Shown: positions 11,246 through 24,300 of the stretch, in pieces
How the letters are laid out: the number at the start of each line of letters is the position of its first letter
Numbering within the stretch: position 1 is the first letter of the stretch
Origin: Stentor coeruleus
Lineage: Eukaryota; Ciliophora; Heterotrichea; Heterotrichida; Stentoridae
Length of the DNA: 41,667 bases
Direction: 5' to 3'
Assembly (NCBI GenBank): GCA_001970955.1
Contig: MPUH01000651.1
Span: 1 to 41,667, forward strand
Made by a program: the position numbers and the translations under genes
Notes under the pieces: generated by a model
Told to the model about the DNA's origin: nothing
Database searches by the model: none
What the model saw: the letters and a program-made list of their open reading frames with translations, nothing else

Positions 11246-12378
11246 ATGAACTGAAGTTATTATAAACTAAAACTTCAACAAAAGATTTTTCAATAAATTT
11301 TATGTGTTTCTTATAAAGAAAAAAGCTTTTGTATCAGGACTTTTATTTGTGATTTTAAGTTGTTAAGAGAAGGTAAAGAATTTTTAGATAGGAAATTGTG
11401 TGAGTTGGTTTGTGAAGTAAAATTTTTAGGTGGTTAAACATTAATTTAAAATAAATTAAAGTTCTTATCAGGATGGGATTATATTTTATGGTTTTCATTA
11501 TAGATTATGATTATTTTTGATGTTACTATCATTTTGATTTATAACTTCAATCAAAATCTAATGAAAAGCTCATAATTAATTATATTTTAATATAAAATCA
11601 ACACCTTCTTATAAATATGCTATTTTTTTTTGTAATCATCCTTCTTTAAAACATATTTGATGTCTTTACCTAAATTTTTCATCATAACCAACCTAGTATC
11701 AATAATCAATTTTATTCAATAAAATCTTAGATCCAAGCTTTAATTATACCAATAGACAAAGCCTGCAATCAACATAAAATCTTTAAACCTGCTAAATTTC
11801 TCATAAAAATCAACTCAACACTATCATATAAACAAATATAAGCAATATATTCATATCATAAAAACTTATAAATAAAAATTACTCAACAACACAATAAATC
11901 CTATAAAATCTCAATTTTTAAATATCCAAAACCTAATACTAATACAATATTATAATCTCCATATACATTCAAAACATTTATAATAAACAATAATATTCCA
12001 AGCTTAAATTTAGCATCAAAATTTTTTATCTAATTCTAACATCGAAAAAACATGATTAACCTAAAAATCCTCATCCCTTAAAACCCCCACATCACATTTT
12101 CCTCATACAAACTTCATCAAAAATCCTACCTAAATCCCANGCATTCAAAACATTTATAATAAACAATAATATTCCAAGCTTAAATTTAGCATCAAAAATT
12201 TTTATCTAATTCTAGCATTGAAAAAACATGATTAACCTAAAAATCCTCATTCCTTAAAACCCCCACATCACATTTTCCTCATACAAACTTCATCAAAAAT
12301 CCTACCTAAATCCCAATAAAACCCTAAAATCTAAATTAACTATCAATACTAAGCAANAATAAAACCCTAAAATCTAAA
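11246..12378. other. Intergenic region between dynein 3' end and carboxypeptidase start
   Basis: Bases near 11246-11480 are G/T-rich on the plus strand (5' flank of the carboxypeptidase). From about 11560 to 12378 the plus strand is A/C-rich (3' flank of dynein). About 390 nt of it is two duplicated assembly overlaps, so the true spacer is close to 900 nt. No gene was recognised. Confidence 0.6.
11966..12315. repeat. Assembly overlap around N at 12140 (about 174-nt copies)
   Basis: The sequence from 11966 to 12139 recurs after the N from about 12142, with roughly four to six substitutions or small differences. It is non-coding. The mismatches again suggest two variant haplotypes joined end to end. 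Confidence 0.9.
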
Positions 12379-12399
12379 TTAACTATCAATACTAAGCAA
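12315..12399. repeat. Assembly overlap around N at 12357 (42-nt copies)
   Basis: Bases 12315-12356 and 12358-12399 are identical. The right copy includes the last codons and stop of the dynein gene. The left copy is a false second gene end. Confidence 0.95.
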
Positions 12400-15300
12400 T
12401 AAAGCCGTACCTCTCTTAATCCAATACTCAGGGGGGAAATCTCCAGACTTTAAATCTACATGAAACATAAAACTAGGTCTTTCTCTAGCACCTTCCCTAA
12501 CAGGATAATAATAACAAGGACTCGAATAAACATTTGCTTTAATTTTTTTCTTATCCTTAACCGGTTTAAAATGTATACTAGGCATAGGCCAAAATAATTC
12601 CATAGGTTCAGGTTCACATAAACATTGTCCTTCACTATTCCATTTAGCACCTTCTAAAAACAATCCTGATATATAAGCCCCTTCTTTAGGTGGAATTATA
12701 TTTTCTTCTTCTTGTAAAATTATATATTCCATACTTAAAGAATCAATAGAACAAGGTTTAGAAGATGCAGTTTGTTGAAGTAATGCTGTTGTAAAACCTG
12801 TTGGATATGTAAAACCTGAAATCCAATAAACTACTGGTGCTTGGCCATAAGCCCAAGTTTTAAGTTGTTTAATTCTTTGTTGCAAATCTCTTACCCAAGC
12901 TGCTAAAGGTTTAAGCGAAGGGTAAGCGAATTGCCAACTTGTTGGGATTTTATTTAAAGACAAGTTTTGCATAACTTTTTCAAGCTCTTCTGATATGACA
13001 ACCAGTCCTTGAATACCTTTACCAAGCATTGTAACACTGTTTCTTGTGAAATTCAAAAGACGATTATAACGGGCAATTTCTTGAACTAGGACAACTTTTA
13101 AAGGACTTGGGTCTCTTTGCCATTTAGCTTTGATTTCTTCTAAATTCAATGGTTCTGGGATTTTTTCTAACATATCGGCACATATCATTAATACTTTTGA
13201 ATCCATACTTTCACCACCAACTACTGATATTTGTGGGGTAAGTTCTAATATAGCATCTAATAATTCACGAGTATCTGTGATTTGTGAGGCTATTTGAGCA
13301 TTAACATGTTGGCCAAAAGCTTCTGGACGATCAATATTTGGGAAAGCTTTAATGAATTTTATATAAAAAACAGCAGGGTTAGGGTTTTCTTGTGGGGGTT
13401 TATAATTTGAATCATCAGGGATATAATAAATTTGTGTATTTTCTATGAGTTTGTATTTGAGTTCATCTATAATTTTTGGGTTAAAACATTCTTCGGCATA
13501 GACCATAAGTAATCTTCTATCACGATCATCAGTAACTCTACCTCCATATGAAACTTCGGCTATTAAGTATCGTATTGCGTCCCAAGGAATGTTTTTAGGG
13601 TCAACATCCATTTTATCCCCTTCTTCTTTAAAACCAAGATATTTTGCTAGAATGTTTTCACTTACTTCCCAATCACTATCATTAAATGAATATGTTGTAT
13701 TCCACCCTAAAGACTTGAATTTTTTACGTTCAACAAGGATTGCGTGGAACCAACAAAGAGTGAAAAGAAGCTTTTTGTATTTTATTGGCTCAGAAACACG
13801 TGAATAATGCTTTTCTGTTATTTGGTTGTAGAGTCTTAACATGTTTGGTCTTATACCTTTTGGTGGCTCAGTTGTCACTTTTATACACCTTTGTAGGACG
13901 GATATTGGGAATTTTGGATGAGGGTCACTGGAGAGCCAAAGTCGGAAATCTTCATGAAGGTTTTTGCGAATCAGCATTTCGATCAGTTCTTCGAATGCTG
14001 ACATCCAGGAAATAGCTAAATGGCAGTTAGCAAGGAAAACCCAGAAACCTTTTTCTGCTGCTTCAATTAGGGCTTTTTGAGCCTTAATATCTTGCCCTTT
14101 ACCTAATGGTATAACTTCTATATCTTTGCCTTTATCTTGAGCTAAAAGAGTTAGTTGGGGTGCTGGGTCAACACCTGGAGATAACACAAAAAGTATTGGT
14201 TGTGTCGGTTTACTATAATCCTTATATAAATCTTCAAGAATAAAAGGAGGTGATTCAACATATTCCGGTCCTAGTTTTTTAGATACATAATCAGCAACAG
14301 CAAAAAGTACACGATCCGATCTTAAACACCTAAGCAAAACAATCCTCCTTAAATCATCAGCTTTAGCATCCCATTCACCAGGCAAATGTTCATTCTCAGG
14401 TTCAGGAGTCTGAAACCATCTTTTCCATTCTTTCCTACTAACAATCATAGACCCTTCAATACCTTGAAAAGTAGGTATATTTCTTTCAAGTTCTGTAATA
14501 TTATCCCACATTTCAGGAGTTATCCATTCAGGATCAGGATTTGCAGCTCTTTCAACTTCCCCAATAACAATCCCCCCATGTAAGAAAAATGAGTATTCTT
14601 GCATATTAATCGAACCTTCCATTTTACTTAAATCCACGCACATGATTAATGATAACAAAAGCTTATGTTTTTCAAATAATGCTCGACAAGTACTTGAATA
14701 TACAGCAAACATATGATATTTATCTAAATGACCAATTCTTTCTGGTATTGAATCCCATACAACATTTTTTTCTTTTGATTTTATTATAGAATCTTTGAAT
14801 AACTCAACATAACTTTCTAATGAAAACTGATACATTGGGTCAACATAGTTTAGGTTTGCTAATACAAAGTATAAAACTGAAGCTTTTGTAGCACATGGTC
14901 TATAGTTTTCTCGAAGACCATCTAGTTTTCTGATGTTACTTTCTGAAGATTCCAGATCTTGTTTTAGTTTTTCACCTGTTTCTTTTATAGAATGGAGGGT
15001 GTTGATTAGGTTTTCATCGTCTAAAAGAGACCCGGTTGAATTGCTGAGCCTTGAAAGAATTTCGTCTTCTTTTTCGACGAGTTCTTTGTTTTTGTTGGCA
15101 ATGCTTAAGACGCTGTTGTTCTTGTCAGATTCAAGTTTTGGATCTTCTTCGCTGACTAGGATCCCAAGGAGCTGTTCTTCAAGTCCAGATTCTTTGACTT
15201 GGAAATTCACAATAGTCAATTTTGTAGAGATTTCAGGTGTATAATGAGGATTTGACATCCTTGTAGTTAAATACAATCTAAAGTTCATATTATAAGTGAT

Positions 15301-18300
15301 TTCCTTTTCTCCTAGTTTAATACTCAAAACTTTACCTCTTTTCTGTATAGATTTTTTAAGCACTGGGTCTAATGAAGGGTCAATTTCTTCTTCAATATCC
15401 TCAAGAAGTACAGCAAATCCTTTTCTTATAGCTTCTTCCATAGTAGCCATATACTTTTTCTGTGGATTTACAATCTTAATCTCCGGTTCTAGTCTTTTAA
15501 TCCAAGTATTAGCCTGATGTTGTGGATCAATCATTAACGGCCACCTTTTTGATTTAAGGCACAAAATCGCATTTTCTATAGAAAACTTGTCAGTTGGGAG
15601 TTTTTTCAAATTCCAGTCTCTAACTTCAGTTGGTGAACTCATGAATTCTGTAAATGTAAACTCAGGCATTATAGGGATTTTCTTATTTTTTACAAGCGGC
15701 ACCCATTTTTTATCAACCAAATCCTCTCTATAATGACTTGTAAAAGGTCCATTATAAGCTAAAAAACCTGCACTTATCAAACACCCTCCTGGAAGTTTTG
15801 TGAAAATCTCTTCAAATCTAACAAGTGAAGCTTCCCATCTAATCCTTTCACTTCCAAGCCCAGAAACTAGTTTTTCAGCCCTTTCAAGTTTGACTTGTAG
15901 TTCTTTTGCTTGGTCTTCATAAAGTTTTCTATCATCCTCTTGTGTTTTAAGCTGCCTATCTAATTCTTGTATAGTCTCAGTAACAAGTCTTAAATTCTCA
16001 GCTAATTCAATCAGTTTCTCTTCCATTTTCTTAAGGTTGTTTTCTAATGCTTTTACCGTTTGACGTTTTGGTTCCACATCTCTAAAAGTTTTCCCATATG
16101 ATTCTAATGCATGAACCCATTTACATAAAGCCATTGCTGCTATAGAAATCCCTTCTAAAACTTTAGGTGAAAATTCAGGTAATTGGGTATATGCTTCTAA
16201 TTTTTTTAAAGTTTTATTTGGTATTTCTTCTTTGTTATAGTTTTTTATTCTACTCATAAAATTCGGGTCATTTAATTCTTTTTTAGTATTTTGCCAATTA
16301 GGTTTTTCATTTATTAATATAATCATGACAGCATTCATAACTTTTTCTACAGCTGGTGGTGGGGCGGCATAACTTCTAATTTCAGCCAAATCTTTTTTTT
16401 CAAGTTTTTCAAGCGCCTGTTCTGCTTCGAGCAACGCTGGCGTTGCTTTATCCAAATCGATCTGAGCTTCTAAAGCTAGAGCCTCAACACTTTTTTTCTC
16501 TTTTTCTATTTCATCACGTTTATGCTCCATTTCTTTTTGGCTCTTGTCAGCTTTGGTTTGTTCTTGGTTTATTTGTGTCATTAAATCTTCGCATTGTTGT
16601 TGTTTTTTACTCACTTCGTTTTTAGTGATTTCAAGTTCTTTGCTCATTTTTTCCACTTGAGATTTAGCTTCTTCTAATTTCCCTAGACCATTTTTGAGTT
16701 TTTTCGCGCTATCTCCGATTTGTTTTTGTTTGTTTTTAAGTAATTCAACAAATCCAGTGACAATATCTAAATAATGAGTAGGAGTGACATAATAAGGTCT
16801 TTTAAGTTCTGTGAGCATTTTCTGTGTATTTTCAGTAACTGTTATATGCATAAAAGAAAACACATCACAAATATTAGACTTTAAAGTTTCATCAAAATCA
16901 AGTTCTTCTTTAGTATATTTTATAGCAACTTCATATAAAGCTTCTGCAGGCCAAGGCATAAACCAATTTATAGTTGTATTATTTATAAGCCCAGGGTATA
17001 CTCGGCAATAATCTCTGAATTTTGAACCAACTGGGGATATACAAAAACACACATGAAGATTTTGTCTTACCCTTTCTAAAAACAACCCATAAAGAGCATC
17101 TGGAGTTTCATTCCTTTTAAGCATTTTTAAAGGTTTTTTCATATTCTCACGGATATCTTTAAGTTCATCATTTGTGTATATATTAGGCACTTCACCTGAA
17201 GATAAGATATTGTTTACATCTTCTAAAAATAGTTCATCTACAACGTCATTATCAGAAAACATAAAAACTATTGGTTTGTTTAGAAGACCAGCTTGAGCTT
17301 TGATTTTTTTTATGTCTTCACGAAATTCAGCAAGTTTATAGTTTTTATTAAGTTCTAATTGGATAAGTTCATAATTAGCAGAAAATGCTGCGAGTCTTGA
17401 TAATGAATGTCTACCTGAACCACCAACACCTACAAGTAAAGCATGACCGGATTCTTGTTTGAGAATACGATGGATTTTACAAAGATATGTTATAGCTTCT
17501 CGGAAAAGCACAAGGTTCATATTTAAATTCTGTTGAGCTTCGTTGTATTTGGCAAGTTTACCTTCAAGGCAGGTTTTTAGTTGGTCATAACTTTCGATTA
17601 GGTCATAAACTTTGCTACCATCAGTTCGAAGGTCTTCTCCTATGAAAAGAGGATCGACTTGTATTGTTTTATCACCAACCTGCATAGTAATACAACACTG
17701 CTGGTAACTCATCCCCATCGCAGCCTGTAATTGTTCATCCAACACCTGTTTAATCAAATTCTGATCATCAACATTAATCATCCTATCATGAAAAATCCTC
17801 AAACATTCATGTACCCACAATTTCACTAAACTATCTTTAGAATCATGATAATTCTTATCAGCCTTATACATCCCTTGAAATACTCTAGATACATCACGCA
17901 TATTAAACACATAATGAGATTTTGTTGGAGTTGGTAAAAATGTATCTTTAATCCTATGATACAAACTTATTGTTGCATTAGTAAAAACTTCAGCTAAACT
18001 TTTAACTTCTTCATCAAAATCAGATAAATGATGTGAAATTATTGTATAATAAATCCTTCTCATCTGGTTATCATCAGGATTAGTAAAATTTAATGTTGTA
18101 AAATGACATTGAAAACGTTGAGAAATTTCAGCTCTACCACCACCAGGTGGACCCATAGCAGCGACCATTTGTAAATCAAGGATAAATAATGGCATTTGCT
18201 TTTTACGGTCGTACCAATAACCATAATCAGCCCAAGCCCTTAAAAGTTCTAAAGGTGGTTGTGACCCATATTCATCTTTTCTTGGCATGTTTAGGTCATC

Positions 18301-21300
18301 AACAAACATTACACACCTTTTGTTAGCAGGAGGACCACGTTTATTAGAAATGCTTTTTTCTAAACTGTTTTCTATGATGTCTTGAGTTTTTTCTGATGAA
18401 GTTTGTCCTGAGAAATTTATTGAAAAATACGTATATGCAGTTTCATCTAGTGTGCCAAGTAAACCAGTTGTTATAAGGGCAGTTTTTCCTGTTCCTGTAC
18501 TCCCAACAGCTAAAACATGGGTTTTGTTTTTGACTAAGCCTTTCATGACCTCTAAACTTCTATATGTATCTATTGTCGTTATTAAAATCTTACTAAACGG
18601 TGTCCCAGGATTAATACTCGGTTTCTGTGATATCCTCTCACTCCAAGGCATCCATTCTTTTTTTTCATTACTCACATAATAATCATATAAAATCCCTGAA
18701 TGCGGAAAACCACTTTCTATATCCCTGATACATGTGTCTATAGCATCACGTCCAGCTTCATCAACTGAACCTCCAATTGACCAGATCATGGCAAATACAT
18801 ACCATTTTTCTAATAACATCCAATAAGCTTCTTCACCTTTTTCTAAATCAGCACCACTAGCAAAAGCATCATAAACATTACTTAAAGACATAACTGAATT
18901 TATCAAAGATATAGACACAGGTTCTTGACAGTTTTTCTTTATATCAATAATTTTTATTGTATATTTATTAAGCATTTCCATTAAAAAACTTGATGTATCA
19001 GGATCTTTTTTCTGAGCCCATGACTTGTAATATGGCATATATCCTTGTTCTTTAACATCTAAATAAATCATCCCAGCTCTAGAAACAGTAGCAGGACTTG
19101 CTACAGCTAAATTTTCAACTTCAAATAATAATTTAACATTGGGTGGTAAGGCAATTCTATCACCATTAACTAAAGTTAGAAGTTTGTTATCATCAAGAAC
19201 TGAGTTCATACTTTCAATCCATTTTGTATCTACTGGACCATCTAATATAAACCATTTATGTTCAGAACCTTCTTCTTCACAAATTTGTTTCATAATACTA
19301 CTAAGAATTCCATCATGCCATTCATTTGATGTATCATACCATCCATATATTTCTTTTACTGTTATTGACTTTGGATTTAAAATTCTTGTTCTGATGTTTA
19401 TAAACCCAGCCGTACCTTTACGAGCCAAAACGCCAATTGCTGCTTTTAAAGTCTTCCAAGCTGTGCTTTTACCAGACAAAGCTTGACCTACAAGCATATT
19501 TCCATGTCTAGTCTTAAGACTATCATTTAATTGCATACATTTTCTCATAACCATCTCAGTTTGTTGTAAACCTTTCCTTTCAAGTTCAGCTATGATCTCA
19601 ACTTTCAACAAATTCGATTCATTTTCTGGCAATTCAATCCCGGCAAAAGTTCCTCTTAAAAGAGCTAGGAATAAATCAACATCTTCAGTGACAAGTTTTG
19701 GAATATTCATATCATAAAGGGCTTTCATAAGTAAAAGTTCTTCATCTAAAGTAGGATTTTCACGTTTAACCCCACCAGCCAAGGTCAAAACTGATTTTAA
19801 AGCTCTCATGCCAAAATCATAATGATCTTGTTTAGATAATTGTTGAACCATAAGTGAATACAAAGTTACCATTTTCTTACTTAACATACCTCCTTTATCA
19901 AAACCTTCACTTAATAACATGATTTCAGATATCAATTGTAAATCAGCATACATCATAGAAATAGGTCTAAACAAAGATTTCAAATTATCAGGCAAATCAG
20001 AACGTCCAGCATAATTTGGGTTCATAGTAACAAAAACTCCACAGCTTGGGTTTAAACTTATAGTCGATCCTTCAAACATAAATTGTTTTTTATTTTCTTT
20101 AATCGCCATTTGGATTTTCGATATCTGCTGAGCTACAACACTAAGGACTTCAACTTCAATTCTATTAAACTCATCAAGACATCCCCATGCACCTGATTGA
20201 GCAAAACCTGAAAACAGTCTACCGAGGCTTGAAAAATCTAATGATTCTGAACAGTTTATGACAATAACAAATTTCGCTATGTTTTTACCTAAATCTTTAA
20301 CTGTTTCAGTCTTTCCTGTACCTGCTGGACCTTGAGGAGCTCCACCACGTTTCATATGTAAAGCTGTTGTTAAGGTCATATAGCATCTATCTGTTAAAGG
20401 TGTGATTACTAAACGACCATTATTACCTTGATATTCATAACCATATTCGAAACAAGTATTAGTTTGATTTACTGTGCATATCCAAGAGTCCATATCCATT
20501 TTATCTTCTTTATCGAATCTAAGTTGTTGCATCCATTCGAAGTCGTTTGGATTTGACACGTTTTTGTCTATGAGTTTTACTAGGACTTCTCTTGCATGTT
20601 GCTCAATTGTTATTAAAGCCACTAGACGGTTTCTTTCGATCTCGCTTGAAGGCTCACGGACATAATCGACTAATCTGCTGACGTATTTACGTTGATTACG
20701 GAGTTGGTCTTTTAGAGGGTTTTTCTTTTTTTCTGAGTCGTTTTGGAACTTTATTAGATTCCCACGGGTCTCGAGCGTCCATTTTATCTGCCCGGATGTT
20801 ATCACTAGCTGGCCACCCCAAGGACCTTGAATCCAAGCTCGTTTTTCTTTGCTTGCAGTTTTTTTGTGAGCCTCAACTAAAAGTTTCTTCAACGTATTCT
20901 GCATAGATTTCTCCAACTGATCCAGCCACTGTTCCACTTCCCCTTCAGCCGTAACTTTAGGATTCAACTTAATAACCTCCCCATCCGCTGCAATCATCCC
21001 CCCAATTTCATGTACCTTATGCCCTCTTCCACCTCTTTCTCCAGCTTCAGGTCTTTTAAAAGTTTCATACATTTCCAACTGTTTAATCCCTTCAAAAAGT
21101 TTTTTAACATGATGTTGTATTTCCTTAGGATTTTTTCCTTGTCCCAAAATATTCAATAAATCATCATCAGATAAAAAATAAAACCTTGGGAATTTACTTC
21201 TTTCCATAGACAAAAACTGATCAAGTCCTTTTTTAACTTTATCCAACAAAGTATTTAACTCAGTAAGTGTATCATAAAATCCTGGATGACATAAAGCCTT

Positions 21301-24300
21301 AAGAGCATTTGGATTACTTTCAATTCTTTTCATCTCTTCCATAAACCTATCATTAGCTCTCATAAAATCACTTCTTTCTGAAGATAATTGTTTTTTAGAA
21401 AACTCTTCTTGATCTTTACCTACAAAAATAGACTCTAAATATAACCATTGTCTTTGAACCATAAGTAAAACTTCTATAGTATCATTGATTTGACTTAAAC
21501 AAAACTCCCAATGTGCAATATCTTCTTGAAAAGGTTCAGAATGGATTTGTGATTTCATTGAACTTAAAGAAATTATATTTTCTTCTAAACTTTGGAATAT
21601 AGCATCAGTTGATCTTAATTTGAAATAATTATCTTTATATGGAATAACTTCTAATTCTAAACTTTCCCATGCTTTAGATATTGAAGTTATTGTTTCATAT
21701 ATGCCCAGCTGTTGCTGGGCTCTTGTAAATAGATCAGAAATATAATCAGTATATTGATGTAATCCAAGTTGCCATATAGTTTCCATAGTAAATTCGCTAT
21801 CATGTTGATTGAATTGTTGTTTGATTTCCCATTTTAATTCATCCCAATGTCTATCTTGTATAGCTTTATGTGATAATTGTCTTAATAAAGGCATTGTATT
21901 TAAAAATATACTTAAACTGTTGGTTAAATAGTTCCATACACCCCATTGTTTCATACTTTTTTCTAGTTCTTTTAGTCTTTCTATAAACCCGTTGCTTATT
22001 TCAGTCATAACTTCAACTTTTAAATCATAAAATCTTGTAGTTTTCCAAGTCTCCCATTGTACATCCCATTTAACTTTCAAGTCCCAGATCTCATCTAGAA
22101 GCTCTAAATCTTGATCCATTTCGCTTATATCCTCAAGAGCATATACTTGCATTTTAAACAAATTTATGCCAAATTTCATGTTTTCTTCACGTTCTTTTAA
22201 AGCTACAACCCTGTTTCGGAACTCAGAAATTTTCTTTTTAGCTTCATTCGTGTTAGTGTTTTCTACACTAAACGGAGCTTCTTGTTTAAATTCATTATGA
22301 CTTTCTTCAACTGATTTCTGATAGTCTTTCCATGATTTACTTACTTCTTTTTCAAACTCTTTATTAGACCTATCAAGTTTAAGTTGTGAAGATTGAAGCA
22401 TATCTTTCCATTCCTCAAATTTACCAGGAAGTTCATTTAATTTAATCAATTCATCTGGGGGGTATTGAACATCATTATCTTTAAGTAAAGCGTATTTTTT
22501 TTCTATAGGCAGAATATCTTTTTCTATTGTAAAAACCCTAGATTGCATTTCCTGTAACTTATCCTGACTTCTTTTTAAGTGAAAAATATCAACTGGGTCT
22601 GTTGTTAATTGATCTTTACTAGTTCTAAAGAGTTCATAAATTCCATTTAATTCCTCTCTAGCAATTTCATTAACTAAATCTGTTGTACTATTTATCCAAT
22701 CCATACAAAACTTTTTAATTGTACTTTGTATCTCTGTATTATCAACCATGACAAATAAAACTGCTACACTATTTCTCTCATTACTAACTTCTGCAATAAC
22801 TTGATGATAATGTTTTATATCATCTTCAAAAGATAAAGCATCAGGTCTTTGATCTTTTCTCCTTTTTAAAAACAAAGTCTTTGATTTTTCCCATACTTTC
22901 GTATAATGTTCTCTTCTCCATGTTCCTAAAGATTCTTCTAAGAAATCATTGCATTTCATGTAACCTTCTGTAATTTTTGATGTAACCTTATGAATTTCTT
23001 TATCTTTTTTAAAACTTGGTACACATTTATCATCACCTTCATATTGTGGCATTGTAACTTTTAATCCGGTATATAAAGGATTTGATGTAGCCATAGATAA
23101 AGATGGAAGTTTATCGAATTTTTGACTGGCTAAAGATCTTTGTTGAGTGAATTTTTCTGAGATTTTATATACGGATTTGTTTATATCAATGATTTTGTTT
23201 ATNTTGAGTGAATTTTTCTGAGATTTTATATACGGATTTGTTTATATCAATGATTTTGTTTATAATTCTAAATATCATTTCTTTCATTAAATCACGTGAA
23301 GGTCTAAAGTCTGTTTTTTGTTTTTGCTCATCTAAAGTTACATGAAGATAAAATACTGGAGCTGGTTCANTAATTCTAAATATCATTTCTTTCATTAAAT
23401 CACGTGAAGGTCTAAAGTCTGTTTTTTGTTTTTGTTCATCTAAAGTTACATGAAGATAAAATACTGGAGCTGGTTCGGATTTTGAATCACCGTTTATAGC
23501 TTTGTTTATTTCGTTAAGAGCATGTTTGACAGAGCGTTTTAAAGACTCTTCAAGTTTTTTATCGATTTGTTGAAGGTAGATTTGCCATTGGCTTTGGACT
23601 ATTTCCATAGATTGAGCTGCTGATTGGAATTTTAGGTCGCCGCTATTGAAAATATCATATGTTGTCATGACTATATGCATCATTTCATCACAAAGGGTTT
23701 GAAGTTGAGGTTTTACGCTTTCTAAGTGTTCATTTTGTTTTTTTTCGAACTCTTCAATTTCATAGACCTGCTTGCGGTTTAGATTTAGAAGGGAAATCAG
23801 AGCGAGTTCTTCACATTTTGCATATAAACGCTCGGTGTTGGACTTGTAAAGATAAACTTTATCTAAGCATTCTGTACACTGTCTTCTCCAGTCTTTGATT
23901 GTAGTTTCAACAATTTGCTTTTTGTTCCAGTCAATAACTTTTGTCCAGCCAGGCTTGAGTTTTGTATTTAGATAGTTTATATGAAGATCAAATAGTTTTT
24001 TTTCATCCTCATCAAGAACACACATAATATTGTTGTAATCCTTAACTACTAAAAGTACATTTTCTTTAATTATTCTGAATTCCTCTCTGAAACTTGTTAC
24101 TTCATGAACTTCTGATGGTATGTTTATACCAAAGGGTTGGAGTTTTTCCCAGCATTTGACTTCAGCAACAAGTCTCATTAAATCTTTGTCGAATTCGCTA
24201 GACAAAGATCCTTGTTTGGTTTTTTTGAGGATTTTAGATTCAAGTCCAGGAATAGTTGCTGAAGTTGTTGTGCCCTCATCATCTTTTGTAAAAACCCTTC

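Noticed and set aside
11460..11800. Minus-strand protein-like reading (RLVMMKNLGKDIKYVLKK)
   Set aside because: Only about 20 residues look coding, with stops on both sides; it fits the G/T-rich sense-strand composition of the dynein 3' flank.
12301..12380. CCCTAAA-like strings as telomeric repeats
   Set aside because: They are single, non-tandem occurrences duplicated only by the assembly overlap.
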